DNA of 64,000 nt from Cycas panzhihuaensis. Its lineage: Eukaryota; Cycadophyta. This document shows, in pieces, positions 40,742-53,450 of this stretch. The position numbers and the translations under genes are program-made. The DNA lies in contig CM041465.1 in the NCBI GenBank assembly GCA_023213395.1, positions 119,109,741 through 119,173,740 on the forward strand, written 5' to 3'. How positions within the stretch are numbered: position 1 is the first letter of the stretch; the number at the start of each line of letters is the position of its first letter. The notes under the pieces are model-generated. The model ran no database searches, was not told the DNA's origin, and was given only the letters and a program-made list of their open reading frames with translations.

Positions 40742-42670
40742 AGATCCACAAGGGAAGAAAATTATGATTAGTCGAGATGTAAAATTTAATGAGTCATTGA
40801 CATATCATATTAACAAATCATTAGAGAAGACTTTTTACCCCTTCCCCCTTCTCCAATTGCCAGATTCATCAAGCGAAGAGGACGATGAGCTAGTCACTAG
40901 AACACCTAAGGAAATAGGACCAAATAGGATGAGTAATAGTGAGGAGCCATCATAAGATGAAGTACCTCTGACAATGAGTCTTTCAATACCTTTATGGGTA
41001 AAGGAAGACTATTAAAGATTCTATTATGGCGATGCATACCTTGACTGTTGATAAAAGAACAAGAAGTTAGCATGATAGTTAAACTCTACTTATAGATACC
41101 AATGGCTCTAGTAATCCTAATTCATTTGATGAAGCAAAAGGAGATCCATGTTGGAGAGCTACGATGGAGGAGGAGTATTATTCTCTACTAAAGAATAATA
41201 TGTAGGATTTGGTTCCACTCTCTCCAATGAAGAAGCTTGTTAGATGCAAGTGGGTCTATAAGATAAAGTTCTGCTATGATAGAGAGGTGGACAAGTACAA
41301 GGCTAGACTTATCACTTAAGGATTTAAGCAAAAAGAAGGAATTTACTATAAGGAGACATTTACACTAGTCTCTAAAATTACAATAGTTTGATTACTCATT
41401 TCCTTAGTAGCTACTTATAGTTGGGAGTTACACCAGATGGTTGTCAAGTTTGCATTCCTTAATGGAAATCTAAATGAGGAGATATATATATCACAGCCTT
41501 TAAGATTCATTAAGGATAACCAAGAGCATCTTGTTTACCATTTGAAGAAGTCAATCTATGGCCTGAAATAAGCACCGTATGCTTAGTATGAAAAGATGGA
41601 TGCTAAGTTGAAAGCTGAAGGTTTCAAGATTTTAGAATTTGACCCAAACTTGTATGTGAAGAGAATAGGGACTTCAATAGTTACTTGCGTGATGTATATA
41701 GATGATTTGATCATTGACGATAATTGTGGTAAGGCTATTACTAAAGTCAAATCCAATATGGGAGCTTCATTTGACATGACAGACCTTGGGAGACTTCACT
41801 ACTTCTCGGGCATTCAGATCAGGCAGATGGATGATAGGATCATATAATATAATCATAGTATATAAAGAACTTGTTGGAGAAACTTCAAATGCATAATTAT
41901 AAACTAGTTATAACACCATACGTAAAAGGCGTAAAGTTGCAAAAGGATATGGCCAATCCCTTTATAGATGGCACGAAGTATCGCTAGTTAGTAGGGAATC
42001 TGGTCTATTTGACTCATACTAGGCTAGATATCACATACATTATTGGACTAGTTTCCTACTATATACAGAATCCTTAGGAGCCTTATTTAGTTACAGTGAA
42101 GTAGATTCTAAAATATTTGAAGGGGACAATCAAGTTGAGGTGAAGACATAAGGTTACACGGCTAGACATATGCTGATTGGGGAGGAGACTCTAATGATAA
42201 AAAATCCATTGATGGATACCTATTTGGTGTTGGTAATGGTTTTGTTTTATGGTAGTCAAAGAAGTAGTAGATAGTGGAACTATCTTCTATAAAGGTTGAA
42301 TATCAAGGACTCAGTACTGGTGTGAAGGAATCCATATGGTTACAAGGTCTTTTGGAGTTTCCAATGGATATCTAATTATCTTTATTCATAATCTGAGTAA
42401 TATTTGCCTATTAAAGAATCTATAGTTTCATGTAGCTATGAATCATATCAAGATTTAATACCATTACATTTGTAAATAGATCAAGTTAGGGAAGTTACAA
42501 GTCGACTATTGTCTAAGTAAATTCTAGATGACAGATGTGTTTAACAAGCCACTCACTGAAGATCAATTCATAAAGATGTGTACCAAACTAGGACTCACCA
42601 ATGTTATCCTTGAGGGAATGTATCAAAAGGATAAAGAAGCTATAGGATAGTCCTAACCTTTGTGATAACA
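40742..42670 (+). pseudogene. E3 Copia RT-RNase H, decayed
   Basis: The E3 frame resumes directly after E4 with DPQGKKIMISRDVKFNE, the normal continuation after the Copia integrase segment. RT is readable at about 41130-41850: KLVRCKWVYKIKF, VDKYKARLIT.GFKQKEG and the active site MYIDDLII at about 41692-41715. RNase H follows with YADWGGDSNDKKS at about 42170 and VELSSIKVEYQGLSTG. Many in-frame stops lie where Gln or Trp codons are expected. Confidence 0.85.
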
Positions 42671-42711
42671 TAACTATAGTAGTTGGTGCTCCCCACATTC
42701 ACATTTAAGGA

Positions 42712-43068
42712 TGCTAATATGGAAATTATTTATTAATCCACTAAGTTAATGTTAATATGATTTAACTAAGGTGATTAAGTGAAAAGGTGTAAGTTATTTA
42801 GAGGGTCAAAACCCTAATTGGGTGAAACCTCTTAGAAGAATATAAAAGCCTTGATCCCTTGTGTATTCAATGTATTGAATCAATTATGCAATAATTAATG
42901 TAATCCATCAAGGACCCTTTTGTGGTGGGTTTCTTCCCAAAAGGGTTTTTCCACGTAAATCATGTGTACTGTGCATCTATTTTCTGCATGTACTCTTATT
43001 TTCTTGCTATGTATGATTAAAGATTCTATGGATGGGAATATTTATATATGATTTTATGTTCTCGAATA
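42712..43068 (+). repeat. E3 3' LTR
   Basis: Starts TGCTAATATGG and ends TTCTCGAATA. TATAAAAG is at 42841-42848. Preceded by ATTTAAGGA; same length as the 5' LTR. Confidence 0.9.
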
Positions 43069-43073
43069 GTACC

Positions 43074-43737
43074 GATAATTGGTTGGGAGTTTAATCTACT
43101 TCACTCATACTCGATCGAATATCTCATATGTAGTTGGGATTTGTTCCAAGTATATGTCATAGCCTAAGGTATCACATTGGAAAGCTATTACTAAAATACT
43201 TAAATATATCCATGACACACTTTAACTTGGCCTTTATTACAACTAAGTTGATAATCTTATCCTAAAGGGACATATAAATGCTAATTGGATTAGTTTCTAA
43301 GACTCACGCCGTTCCATATTAGAGTACTACTTCAACATGAATTTAACTATGATCTCTTTGAGCTATAAGAAATAACCAAATATTGCTCTCTCCTCTATAG
43401 AAGCTAGATACAAAGCATCTATTCATACCACTACTAAAGTGATTTAGCTACGTAAGATTCTTATGGAACTTGAACTTGAATAGGCACAAACCACTACTCT
43501 CTTTATAGTGACTAGAGCATTTTAAAGATGACCAAGAATCATATCTTACATGCAAGAATCAAACACGTAGAGGTCCATCATCACTTCGTTTATAAGCATG
43601 TATAAAATAGAGAAGTTAACTTAGTATATTAATTAATCAAGTAGTAAGTGATAGATATCTTCACTAAAGCACTTATGAGACCAAAGTTTGAAAGGTTTTG
43701 ATACAACCTTAGCATTAAGACAAACAAAGTTGATGTT
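43074..43737 (+). pseudogene. E2 Copia RNase H, 3' part, decayed
   Basis: Resumes the E2 frame after E3 with LVGSLIYFTHTRSNISYVVG and SHWKAITKILKYIHDTL, then INANWISF and ALSSIEARYKASIH. These are Copia RT-end and RNase H blocks. They run up to the polypurine tract at 43738-43746. Confidence 0.85.
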
Positions 43738-43746
43738 AAGGGAGGG
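43738..43746 (+). other. E2 polypurine tract
   Basis: AAGGGAGGG directly before the 3' LTR. Confidence 0.9.
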
Positions 43747-44160
43747 TGTTAAAATATTTAATGACACCTCTTTTGTAAATGTATTTTTATGTATTATTGT
43801 ACCATATTGAAATTAAAATATAATGGATAAATATATTTGGTCTATCCACTTACATATAATAAGCCAATAATATTGGCATGTTATATTGGCCAATGAAATT
43901 TATTATTGAGGCATATTGTCATCTATAAAAGGCTCTTGAATCCTCTCATTTGTGCATTGATTTTTTGTATATATAAAAGCTCTGCTGGAATACAAATTGC
44001 TCAAGCTAACTAATTTGGTGATTGAAATTCTTTACAATTACTTTACTTTGGTGATTATAATTCTTTACAATTAATTCACTTTGTTCTAGTGTTCTATTCT
44101 ATTTCTATTTTAAAGTTTGTATGCATATATGTTATCTTGATCCTATTTTATTATTTTACA
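43747..44160 (+). repeat. E2 3' LTR
   Basis: Starts TGTTAAAATATTTAAT and ends TTATTTTACA. TATAAAAG is at 43924-43931. It carries a short internal duplication ('ggtgatt..aattctttacaatta') absent from the 5' LTR, which explains its extra length. Confidence 0.92.
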
Positions 44161-44165
44161 AGTTT

Positions 44166-45440
44166 AAGTGCTCAGAGGAAAGTAAAACTAGCTACCGAAA
44201 TAAGGAGTAATTAGTAGAGAATGCAACTCTATAATTAGAACTAATTAAAGGTGTGAAGGGTCAACTTATATAAATTGTAATGAAAGGAGGGTGAGCACCT
44301 TGGATCCGTGCTCGAAAGGCTCTAAAATTTCCTTCATAATAATTAAAAGCAAGTGAGAAGGTGAGGTAAGGTGCATGCACACCAAGTAGGTGGAAGATGT
44401 AAAAGAGGGTCTGGTCCCAAACTTTACCAAAATTAAGATGTGGGATCTTAATTTTTAAACCCTCACATAAGCAAGAAAAGAAAAGAAAATGAGATTTAAG
44501 CAATAAGATAATAGAGAGATATAAGCAACAAGCATAACATAAAATAATCATAAACAACAAGTAAACAAGTCAAAATCCAAGCCACATGCAAACCAAAAAA
44601 TAAAATGCTTCAAGAGCCAGAAAAGTGACAAATGAAGATGAATGAAAGATAGGTCAATGAAGAAGTAAATTCAAAGGAATATCTCAATCTGATACACAAT
44701 AAGTAATGGAATATACTTGCACATAAAAAGAATATAGGATCACTCCAAGAAAGCAATCAAATCCTGAAGAAAAACCCATAAATAAAATAGCTCTATAAAT
44801 GAGGGAATCATGAAAAAGATGAAAGAGAAATAAAAAACAAAGTAAATTGATGGTGAAAACAATAAGAAAGTACTAGAAGCTTAGTGACTAAGAGGCCAAT
44901 TTACTATTGGAGTGAAGCAGAGAGCAAACACATTGAGAAAAGTTTTCCAACAAATTAAGTCTTGAAGTATATCCACACCAAAAACTTGAATTTGGATGGA
45001 TATTTCTTAAGAACATAAGATCTTCTTCATTCCAAGCTTCAATAACCACCAAAGCTAAGCTAAGATATACAAAAAACTTACTAGAAAGCATACAAGGTAG
45101 AAAAGTGGAGCTCTTGTAAGTCCAAGAATAATAACAAAATGAAAAAAGATCTAAAACCTATTAGTTTTAAGAATTTAATAGGACACTTTTTACCATGGTT
45201 TTTCATAAGAAACCATTATTTTTCTTAACCCTCTATATTCTAGGTTATATTAAAATTGAAAAAAATAAAAGCAAAACTTAAAAAGCAAAAAGAAGCCTAG
45301 ATTTTTTTTAATTTTAAAGGCGTATCATAGGATTATACCAAAATTAGACCAATACCATGAAATTAACCCTAATATTACCATATTTTTAGTAGTACCATTA
45401 AAAATATATATATACAATGTTGTAATACTACCAAAATTAT
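44166..45440. other. AT-rich spacer
   Basis: Continues the sequence interrupted by E2. Short minus-strand open frames (44261-44560 and 44888-45091) show no recognisable motif. Confidence 0.5.
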
Positions 45441-45803
45441 TGTTGGATAGTAATATTTAATTATATTTATTTTTATCCTTGACCCATTTCATACTTTTTT
45501 GCTATTTAGTAAATTTTATATTCTAGTCACCTTAACATATATCCCATGTGGTAAGTGTGCCAACACATAAATATTTACCTTGAAGGTTCTCTAAACAAGG
45601 TGAGGTATTCTATACATCCATACATGATTCTTTTAATAAGATGAGGTATGACTATTCTTTTATATATCTTATGCATATTATAGTTGTATATATTTTATCA
45701 TTTTATTACTATTTATCCATATTATGCCCATCTCTTATGTCTATTATATGCCCTTGTTGGGTTTATCTTCTATGATTACAACTTTCTCTTTTATGTCCCA
45801 ACA
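45441..45803 (+). repeat. E6 left LTR
   Basis: TGTTGGATAG...TCCCAACA; homologous to 48582-48943. Confidence 0.72.
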
Positions 45804-46571
45804 TAGTGGCATTAGAACAATATATTGCATCCAACATAGTGGTACTATAGTTAAAAAAAATTTCAAGATTTTAGTATTATAGCCTATAGTTGAATCCATT
45901 GTAAAGGACTTTTTAGAGCTTAGAGTTTTTTTTAATTATAGATTTAATGTCTCATTAGAACCCTTATAGTGCCTCTTTCAATATATCATATGTCTATCTT
46001 TTAAAGAGTTTTTTGGCTTATATTGAAGTCATTTAGGGGCTATTTTTCTGAAGTATTAAAAATATATTTAGGGGTTAACTTATACAGTATTTGAATATAT
46101 TTTATGGTTATTATATTGTATCTTTCTAAAGTATTTTAGTCTACTTGGAGCTACATACATGAAGAGGTTTATGATAAAAAATAATAGATTTTATATATTG
46201 AAAGGATGCATTTTGTGGCCTTTTCTTTTTGCATGTGGCTAGTTAAAAGAAATTTCCATGCAGGTCCTTATTAAGGTCATAAGAATGGTTTTTCTAGAAG
46301 TTATTTGCTAGAGCTAAATGGAGAAGATTAGTTGCTTATGTAGGCCTAATCATCCTATAAAAGCAGTAAACCTATTATTTGAAAATAAGTAAAAGAATGA
46401 TTTAAAATAGTTAAAAAGAATGTAAAATGTTATGATTATAATGGATAATTAAAGCCTTTTATTTTTTACATAAATATATTTTATGGTAGTTCTTATAAAA
46501 GCCTATTAAATTCATATGAAAAAAAATACATGTTTTCTTTACTAATTGAGAATGTAGAGAAGCTTTATTTT

Positions 46572-46572
<1 letters not shown>

Positions 46573-46611
<39 letters not shown>

Positions 46612-46680
46612 AGAAGAAAAAATAGAAAAATAGAAAAAATTTATTAAAAGTTATGATATATATATATATATATATATATG
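46573..46680. repeat. Two (TA)n microsatellites
   Basis: TA runs at about 46573-46607 and 46656-46679 inside E6. Confidence 0.9.
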
Positions 46681-47306
46681 TAATGGTTATGAGATCATGC
46701 TTCTTATAGAATCCTGATAAGAGATGAAAGAATTTATCCCAAAGGAATGGAAGGCCAGGTCTTGCCCTTATGGTTCTAAGAAGAAGAAGTTGATACCATT
46801 TTATCATTGTGCTTAAGCACACCCAAATGATTTGAGATGAGGTTATTTTATGTACAAGTCAACTCATGTGCACTTAACAAAGCCTTATAGTTTCTCACAT
46901 TGTGCCATGTCCATACAGTTACAAGCATTGGCCTTGAAATCAATGGTAGTCATGTTAGGTGTGTAGAGGTTGTGTGTTTAACTCTACAAAGGGATGAAGT
47001 CAATAAGGAATCAATAGACGTGACCTTTGTTAGCACAGATAATATTTGAACCATGGGGTCTTTAGAATTTGAGGTTTATAATTGAGACAATTTATTACTC
47101 TATAGAAATTTAAAAAGATTAGAATCATCATGACTCTATAAAAACTAGTGTTACATAAGCATTGTTAAAGGAAATAAATGATAAGGATGGATGAGAGGTT
47201 TTGGCAAAGACATAAGGAGAAAACCTTGGTTAGAAAATATAAAGGGATACAATATACCATTATTGTAGTTAGTCAAGATAAGACCTTAGTAAATAGTATG
47301 GAAATA

Positions 47307-47338
47307 TGTATGTGTGTGTGTGTATGTGTGTGTGTGTA
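47307..47338. repeat. (TG)n microsatellite
   Basis: A TGTG run with a single TATG interruption. Confidence 0.9.
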
Positions 47339-48581
47339 TAACTTACTAGACTTTTATTTTAGATGATTTTAATATATTAACATATTATATGGGCATGCAT
47401 TTTTTGGTTAAATCAAATTTTTTTATGGGTTGGTAGCCATTAAAAAAATTTACAAGTTTAGTTTTAAATTTAATTAAATTTGATAAAATTTTAAGTTGGA
47501 GGCCCTTTAATAACTCAACCTCCTAGTTACATGATGTCTACACATGACCAACAACTTAGCAGCGAAAAGGGATGAGCCCCTAATTTTTTAGTCCTTTTAC
47601 TTTTTAAAGGATATGATTTAACATTTTTAGCTATAACTTGAGAAAACAAAAAAAAAATGATTTTAAAACTAAAAAAAAAATTAGAATCTTGACTTAATCT
47701 CTTTCAAAATGATTAATCATTTTAAAAATTTTGGAGTTGATTTCTTATAAAAAAAATTAGCTCAAAGTCATATCAAGTTGAAAAATAAGCCATTTTCATA
47801 TGTTATTTCATCATTTTAGGCAATTTCTCTCATTCTCTTTGGTTCCATACTACTTGTTAATATTTATATTAATGCAATGTACCCTCAAATAGGAACAAAA
47901 TAAAATCTTTGTATCATAGGATTTTTTATGGTCTTTAGGAATCCATATTTTATTAAAAATTATCAAATTGACATAGGAGAATTATATTTTATGTTATCTT
48001 TTAGTCACATCCATTTTATGTCATGTTCAAGACATTTTTAGTCATATTTTAGTCACATCCACCATTGTATTACTAGACTTTGTAAGTCCATTGTGGTACC
48101 ATAGAGGCAAATTTAAGAGGCCATAAAGTTAATTTATAAGGCCAAAAAGGCCCTTCTCATTATAATTCTAGCCATAGATTTTAATAGCTTAAGATTTCTA
48201 TATATAATAGTTGATGATGTTATATTTTTAGCTATAGATGCTAAAGAAGTTACTTATAATCCCATTTACTAAGAGATGCAACACATTCTTTCAACTACTC
48301 TTGCATTTGATTTCTAGTATAATTGTTTAGCCACATAGGATGGCATGTTTATAGAGTGATACTAATATGGCGTAATAGAACTAGTACTTAAAGGAGTCAC
48401 TTATAGAACTCGTAATCAAAATAGTTGGTTACCTATGTAATGTAGTAAATGGAGCATCCTTCATATGAACATTAGTAACATTTAATGTTTATTAAAGTAA
48501 CTTATGGTCTAACATACATTGATGATAAATTTATATTTAAAGTTATATTTTATATTATATAATTATATATTATAATGGGAA

Positions 48582-48943
48582 TGTTAGATAATAATATCTA
48601 ATTACATTTATTATTATTCCTAACCCATTTTATACTCTCTTATTATTTAGTATATTTTATATTCTAATCAACTTAATATGTGTACCACTTGAAAAGTATA
48701 CTAGTATATAAAAGTTGACTTTAAGGGTTCTCCACATGAGGTGAGGTATTATATAAATATGTACATGATTCTTTTAATAAAAAAAAAGATTATTTTTTCA
48801 CATATCTTATATGCATTACACTTGTACATATTTTATTATTTTATTACTTATTTATCCATCTTATGATAATCTCTCTTATCTATTACTTGCCCTTATTAGG
48901 TTTATCTTTTATGGTTTATAGCTTCTACATTCATCTCCAAATA
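48582..48943 (+). repeat. E6 right LTR
   Basis: TGTTAGATAA...CTCCAAATA; partner of 45441-45803. Confidence 0.7.
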
Positions 48944-48950
48944 TAGTGGT

Positions 48951-51557
48951 ATTATATCTAAAAAAAATTCTAATAATTATTATACAATAGCATAAAATCC
49001 CTATAAAATTTGGTAGTACCTATATAAATTTGACAGTATGATCAAGAACACAAAGCATAAGTTGATGGCATACCAAATAAGTCATATCACATTAAGTACA
49101 TAAACTTTCAAGTTGAAAATCTTAAAGTTATTAACTATAACAACTACACTATAATAAATTAAAACTTTAAACTTAAAAATTAAAAGAATATCCCCCTTTT
49201 AAGACATTTAGCATGGGAATTAGGTCATTTTAAGAGAGAATTCAAAAGTTAGGATCCAACCATGATTTACATATAAGTAGCAAGAGTGAAAATAATACTT
49301 GACTACTAAAGAGGCCAAAAATATACAAAACATTTTCTCCCTTGGCAATTGAATCTCAATAAAAGAAATGATACAAGATATTAATGGTTGACAATGATCT
49401 TCACTTATAAGTATTGTATACGAATATGTTAAATAAGGTCATCTACTTTGACATTATGAACTCCAGATATGTGACAAATATAGACATGAGGAAACTACAC
49501 TAAGAGGGATTTAGTTGAGTTAACAAATATGTAAAGCTTGGGACTAAACATTTAATAGGCATTGATTAATTGGTAAATAACTAAGAGGTAATATGTGCAT
49601 AGAATGGTATTGGGGAGCTAAGTATGGATTACATCTTACAGGGCACTAATAACAATACCATACTTAACTAGGTTATTTATGGTAGAGAGAAGAAAAAGTC
49701 ATGCTCATGATAACTTAACTAAAAGGAGGTTAAATGATCCAAGCAGTAGTAGAAGGCTCAAGGTTCCCTTGACTTCTCCTATTTGTGTTAATAAGATATG
49801 CCATGGATGCAATCACAAATCATGGATGGTTAACCAAGGAGCTTTTAGATAAATGGAGAAGAATATAAAACTATTAAGAAGAAAGATTATTAGGCAAGAT
49901 TATAAGTAAATAAGGGCATTCATGATTAGATACAAGGTAGGTAATGACAACCACAATAGGGTTTGATCTAGGTGAGAGCATCAATGGGCCAAAGCAATGC
50001 TAAATCTAAAGGACCTAGAGGGTGTAATTGATCTAAATCTAGATTACCAAGTAGCAAGTGGGAATAAGGTTATCACATTGCCTACCTTAGATGCTAGGAT
50101 AATGTTATCATAGGGATAAGTATCACTTTATTTACTACTACATTTGACTTGATTTCATGTCATAGTATCAAGCAAGATTTGATCATTAGAGGAGATTGGT
50201 AATCCACAACCAAGATTTGAAGTTGTTTAGTGACCCGTACAATATGGACATAAACCACCAACTAGTAGGTGGGAATAAGACCAATACATAACCTACCCTA
50301 TATGCCAAGGTGGTGTTTTATGGTGATGAATAACTAGGAATTAGGAAAGGGTATGTTATTGCACGAATGCCTTATTTACTTGGGTAATATTTTGATTGAA
50401 TAAAATGATCATGTGATCCCCTAATTAACCTAAGGAAATATGAAGGGTATTTAGAACTAGTAGACCCTAAGTTTATAATCATGAGTGTGAATATAGATAG
50501 AGTTGCAACGCATATGGGGATAAGACAACAAGATAAGAAGAGAGAAATAAGAAGTTTGAACATGCCATAGTTGGACATTTAAGGCCAAAAGGTAGTATCA
50601 TTAATATGATAATATTTCATGGTAATTACAACAAAGGACATTAGAATGAACTAACTAAGGGATAATAAGTAATAGGAGGCAAAAGTAAATTAGATTAGAA
50701 ATGAGAATAAGAGAGAATGAGCCAAAAATAATAAGCTTTAAGGGTTTCAAAGAGGCAAAATATTTTAGGCAAAAGTACATAAACCTAGAAGTGGTGAGGG
50801 AAAAATCATTAGAATATTAAATGGAATGAATTAGAAGCAAAACTTATAAAAACACCATAAACATGAGAGAGAATAGAATAAAAAATAAAAAAAAAAAGCA
50901 AGTAAAATAGAAACTAGATAACTCTTTAAATAATGAAAGAGAAATTATAAAAATTGGAGAAAACATGTTCATTTTTACTAAACCATATGCCAAATGCAAA
51001 ATCACCTATGATAGAGATGGTCAATGGAGGTGATGTAGGTGAAGAAGATAAGACACTCAAATAAGGAGCAGAGCTTTCAAAGGAGGCAAGGAGCATTAAG
51101 AAACATAGGTGACACATCTAGGATTAAGGAAAAATCATAAGTACAAGCCACAAGAATCATTTCTCCTAAATTGAGAGCCAACTACTATATGAGATAATAA
51201 AAATAATCAAGCATAATGGTAAATAAGCAACCCAATAAGGAGCTTTAAGACCTTAATGATCCGCTTCATGAGAAAATAATTGGGATTTCATTTGTAATAT
51301 CTAAGAAACCCTATATAGATGTCCACCAATAATATACATGCTTAACCTATGAGCATTTAAATAATACTTTCCTTAAAAGGATTAAATCCCTTGCCAAAGG
51401 AGTTGAGAGGCTCCTTCAATGAGGGAAGGGATCTAAGATAAAATAGTAAGTATCGTTCTTTAGCCATAGATATATTATGAAAATTATAGGTTTGGTATTT
51501 TATCAACTTCTTAAATAAATCTATCCATTTTCTAAGAAACTTCATGATTTACTCTTT
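48951..51557. other. AT-rich spacer with a weak duplicated segment
   Basis: No gene or complete element was recognised. A diverged direct repeat of about 110 bases, offset about 215 bases, lies at 50042-50380 (GTGGGAATAAG followed by 'CCTACC-TA-ATGC'). Short minus-strand open frames have no motif. Confidence 0.45.
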
Positions 51558-51562
51558 ATTAC

Positions 51563-51935
51563 TATTAAAACATAATATTTAATGTGGATAAAGTTTAATG
51601 TCACCCTTATCTTAATTACATCATAGGTATTTTATATTGAGTTATTAACATGTATGTATGTGATTCACACCTATTCATATAAGCGTCCCATTGGTAGACT
51701 TAAGGGTTCTTACATTTAATTGGTTAAATATGAGGTCACATGTACTATAAATATGTAATCATGCCTAATGTAATAATTGGAAGGTGATTATTTTCCTACA
51801 TCTTTGTTGTATTTTATATTGTATATACTTCATCTTTTATTTACTTTATTTATTATTTTATCTTTAATCTCTTATATTTGTTACATATTACATACATGGT
51901 AATTTCTAAGATAATCTCAAAATTATAAATGGAAG
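51563..51935 (+). repeat. E7 5' LTR
   Basis: Starts TATTAAAACATAATATTT (TG changed to TA); pairs with 52710-53082. Confidence 0.78.
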
Positions 51936-52709
51936 TGGTTTCACATTAATTAGAGAAATTTGAGTAAAAGTTATTAACATTTTATCAGATGATACTTTTA
52001 TAGTTAAAAAACCCTAGGATAAACCATCTTTTAAAGGGTCATAACTCTTGATATATATATTATTTTTACAAGATGGTAAAAGAAGAAATATGATTAGTTT
52101 AAATTTAAGTAAAAATTACTTATTTATGATAGTTTAAAGGCTCTTAAGAGTCTTCTTTTACTTATGAGAGTTCTTTCTTGCAAAATCATATCTCGTATTT
52201 GTTTATCATTAGTTATATTATTATCATTTAGTAGAAGATGCTTCATATAAGCATATTTGATGTTTAATAAACTTGGAAAGCTTAAACTCTATATGATATT
52301 CATATGTATCCTTGAAGAACCACATGGGCTTCAAGGTGTATATTGCTCTTATCCTTGAAGGAACCATAAATTGGATGCCTCAAATAAGAATGAAGGAACC
52401 ACAAACTCATTGCCTCAAACAATAATGATGTTGCTTTGGTACTCAAATCATTTGCTTAGAAGACTTAGTCCCAAAATAAAGTTGATTAATATTGATTAAA
52501 CGATGTATTCAAAAGATGTTCCTATTTAACTAGTAATTGCAACAGCTAGTTACCCATGCATTTTGGTAGATGGACTTTTCTTTATATGGACTTTAGTAGA
52601 TTTAGTTTGCAGCTTGTAGATACAACTAATATAATATAGAGATAATTTTCATTTATTCTAATAGAATTTTACATAATACATAAATGTGATATTAAACATT
52701 ATAGGAGGA

Positions 52710-53082
52710 TGTTAAAACATAATGTTTAATATGGGTTAAGGTTTAGTATCCCCCTTATCTTAACTCTCTCATAGGTATTTTATATTGAGTTATTAACATG
52801 TATGCATGTGATGTATACCTATTCATATAAATATCCCATTAGTAGAATTAAAGGTTCTTACATCTGATTAGTCAAGTATGAGGTCACATGTACTATAAGT
52901 ATGTATTCATATCTAATGTAATAATTAGATGGTGATCATTTTCTCACATCTTTGTTCTATTTTATATTATACATACTTCATATTTTTTACTTTATTTATT
53001 ATTTTATCTTTAATATCTCATACTTGTTGCATATTGCATACATGTCAATTTTTGAGATAATCTCAAAATTCATATTTTAAAA
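52710..53082 (+). repeat. E7 3' LTR
   Basis: Starts TGTTAAAACATAATGTTT after AGGAGGA; pairs with 51563-51935. Confidence 0.78.
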
Positions 53083-53087
53083 ATTAC

Positions 53088-53450
53088 TCAAAGCCTTTCT
53101 TACAAATCCTAAAAGATGAAAGTAAAAGTAGGAATTCCCCTAAGTAAGGCAAATAGATAATGTATAGTTTATACTCATTTTAGAGCCAGGTTATCACTAA
53201 GTGCTAGGCTTAGAGGAAAGAGTGATAATTTATACCCATGTTAAAGTGTATCGTAGTTTAAGCTCATTACGAAGTAGAGGAGGTGATAAGCTATGTATAA
53301 TAGAGATAAAGGAACTAAAAGTTAATGAGACTTTAGAGCCTACTACCCTCTAATATAATGATGGGATAAGTAGCATTATCCAAATCTTCAATTACTAAAA
53401 AGGGGCCTACTTATTTAGGTAAAATCTTGTATTAATTTTTATAAAGGTGC
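53088..53450. other. Spacer between E7 and E8
   Basis: Nothing recognised. Confidence 0.5.

Larger units (their letters stand above)
45441..48943 (+). mobile_element. E6: LTR pair of a small non-coding retroelement
   Basis: Direct repeats 45441-45803 (starts TGTTGGATAGTAATA) and 48582-48943 (starts TGTTAGATAATAATA) are of nearly equal length. The first is followed after three bases by TGGCATTAGAAC, a degenerate iMet primer site. AATGGGAA precedes the second as a purine tract. The 2.8-kb interior has no recognisable gag or pol. Sequence beyond the second repeat (TAGTGGTATTATATC) also resembles the primer-site region, and no convincing target duplication was found. The pair may therefore be part of a rearranged or tandem structure. 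Confidence 0.62.
51563..53082 (+). mobile_element. E7: very short LTR element (about 1.5 kb), non-coding
   Basis: LTRs 51563-51935 and 52710-53082 are both 373 bases and enclose only 774 bases. ATTAC flanks both sides (51558-51562 and 53083-53087). TGGTTTCACATT (51936-51947) is a degenerate primer site directly after the left LTR, and AGGAGGA (52703-52709) is the purine tract. The interior has no coding motif. Size fits a TRIM-like or internally deleted element. The right LTR end was set by the duplication and the equal length; sequence identity fades over the last ten or so bases. Confidence 0.75.

Noticed and set aside
44888-45091. Minus-strand open frame with a hydrophobic start
   Set aside because: No family signature; 68 codons of AT-rich sequence, not distinguishable from chance.
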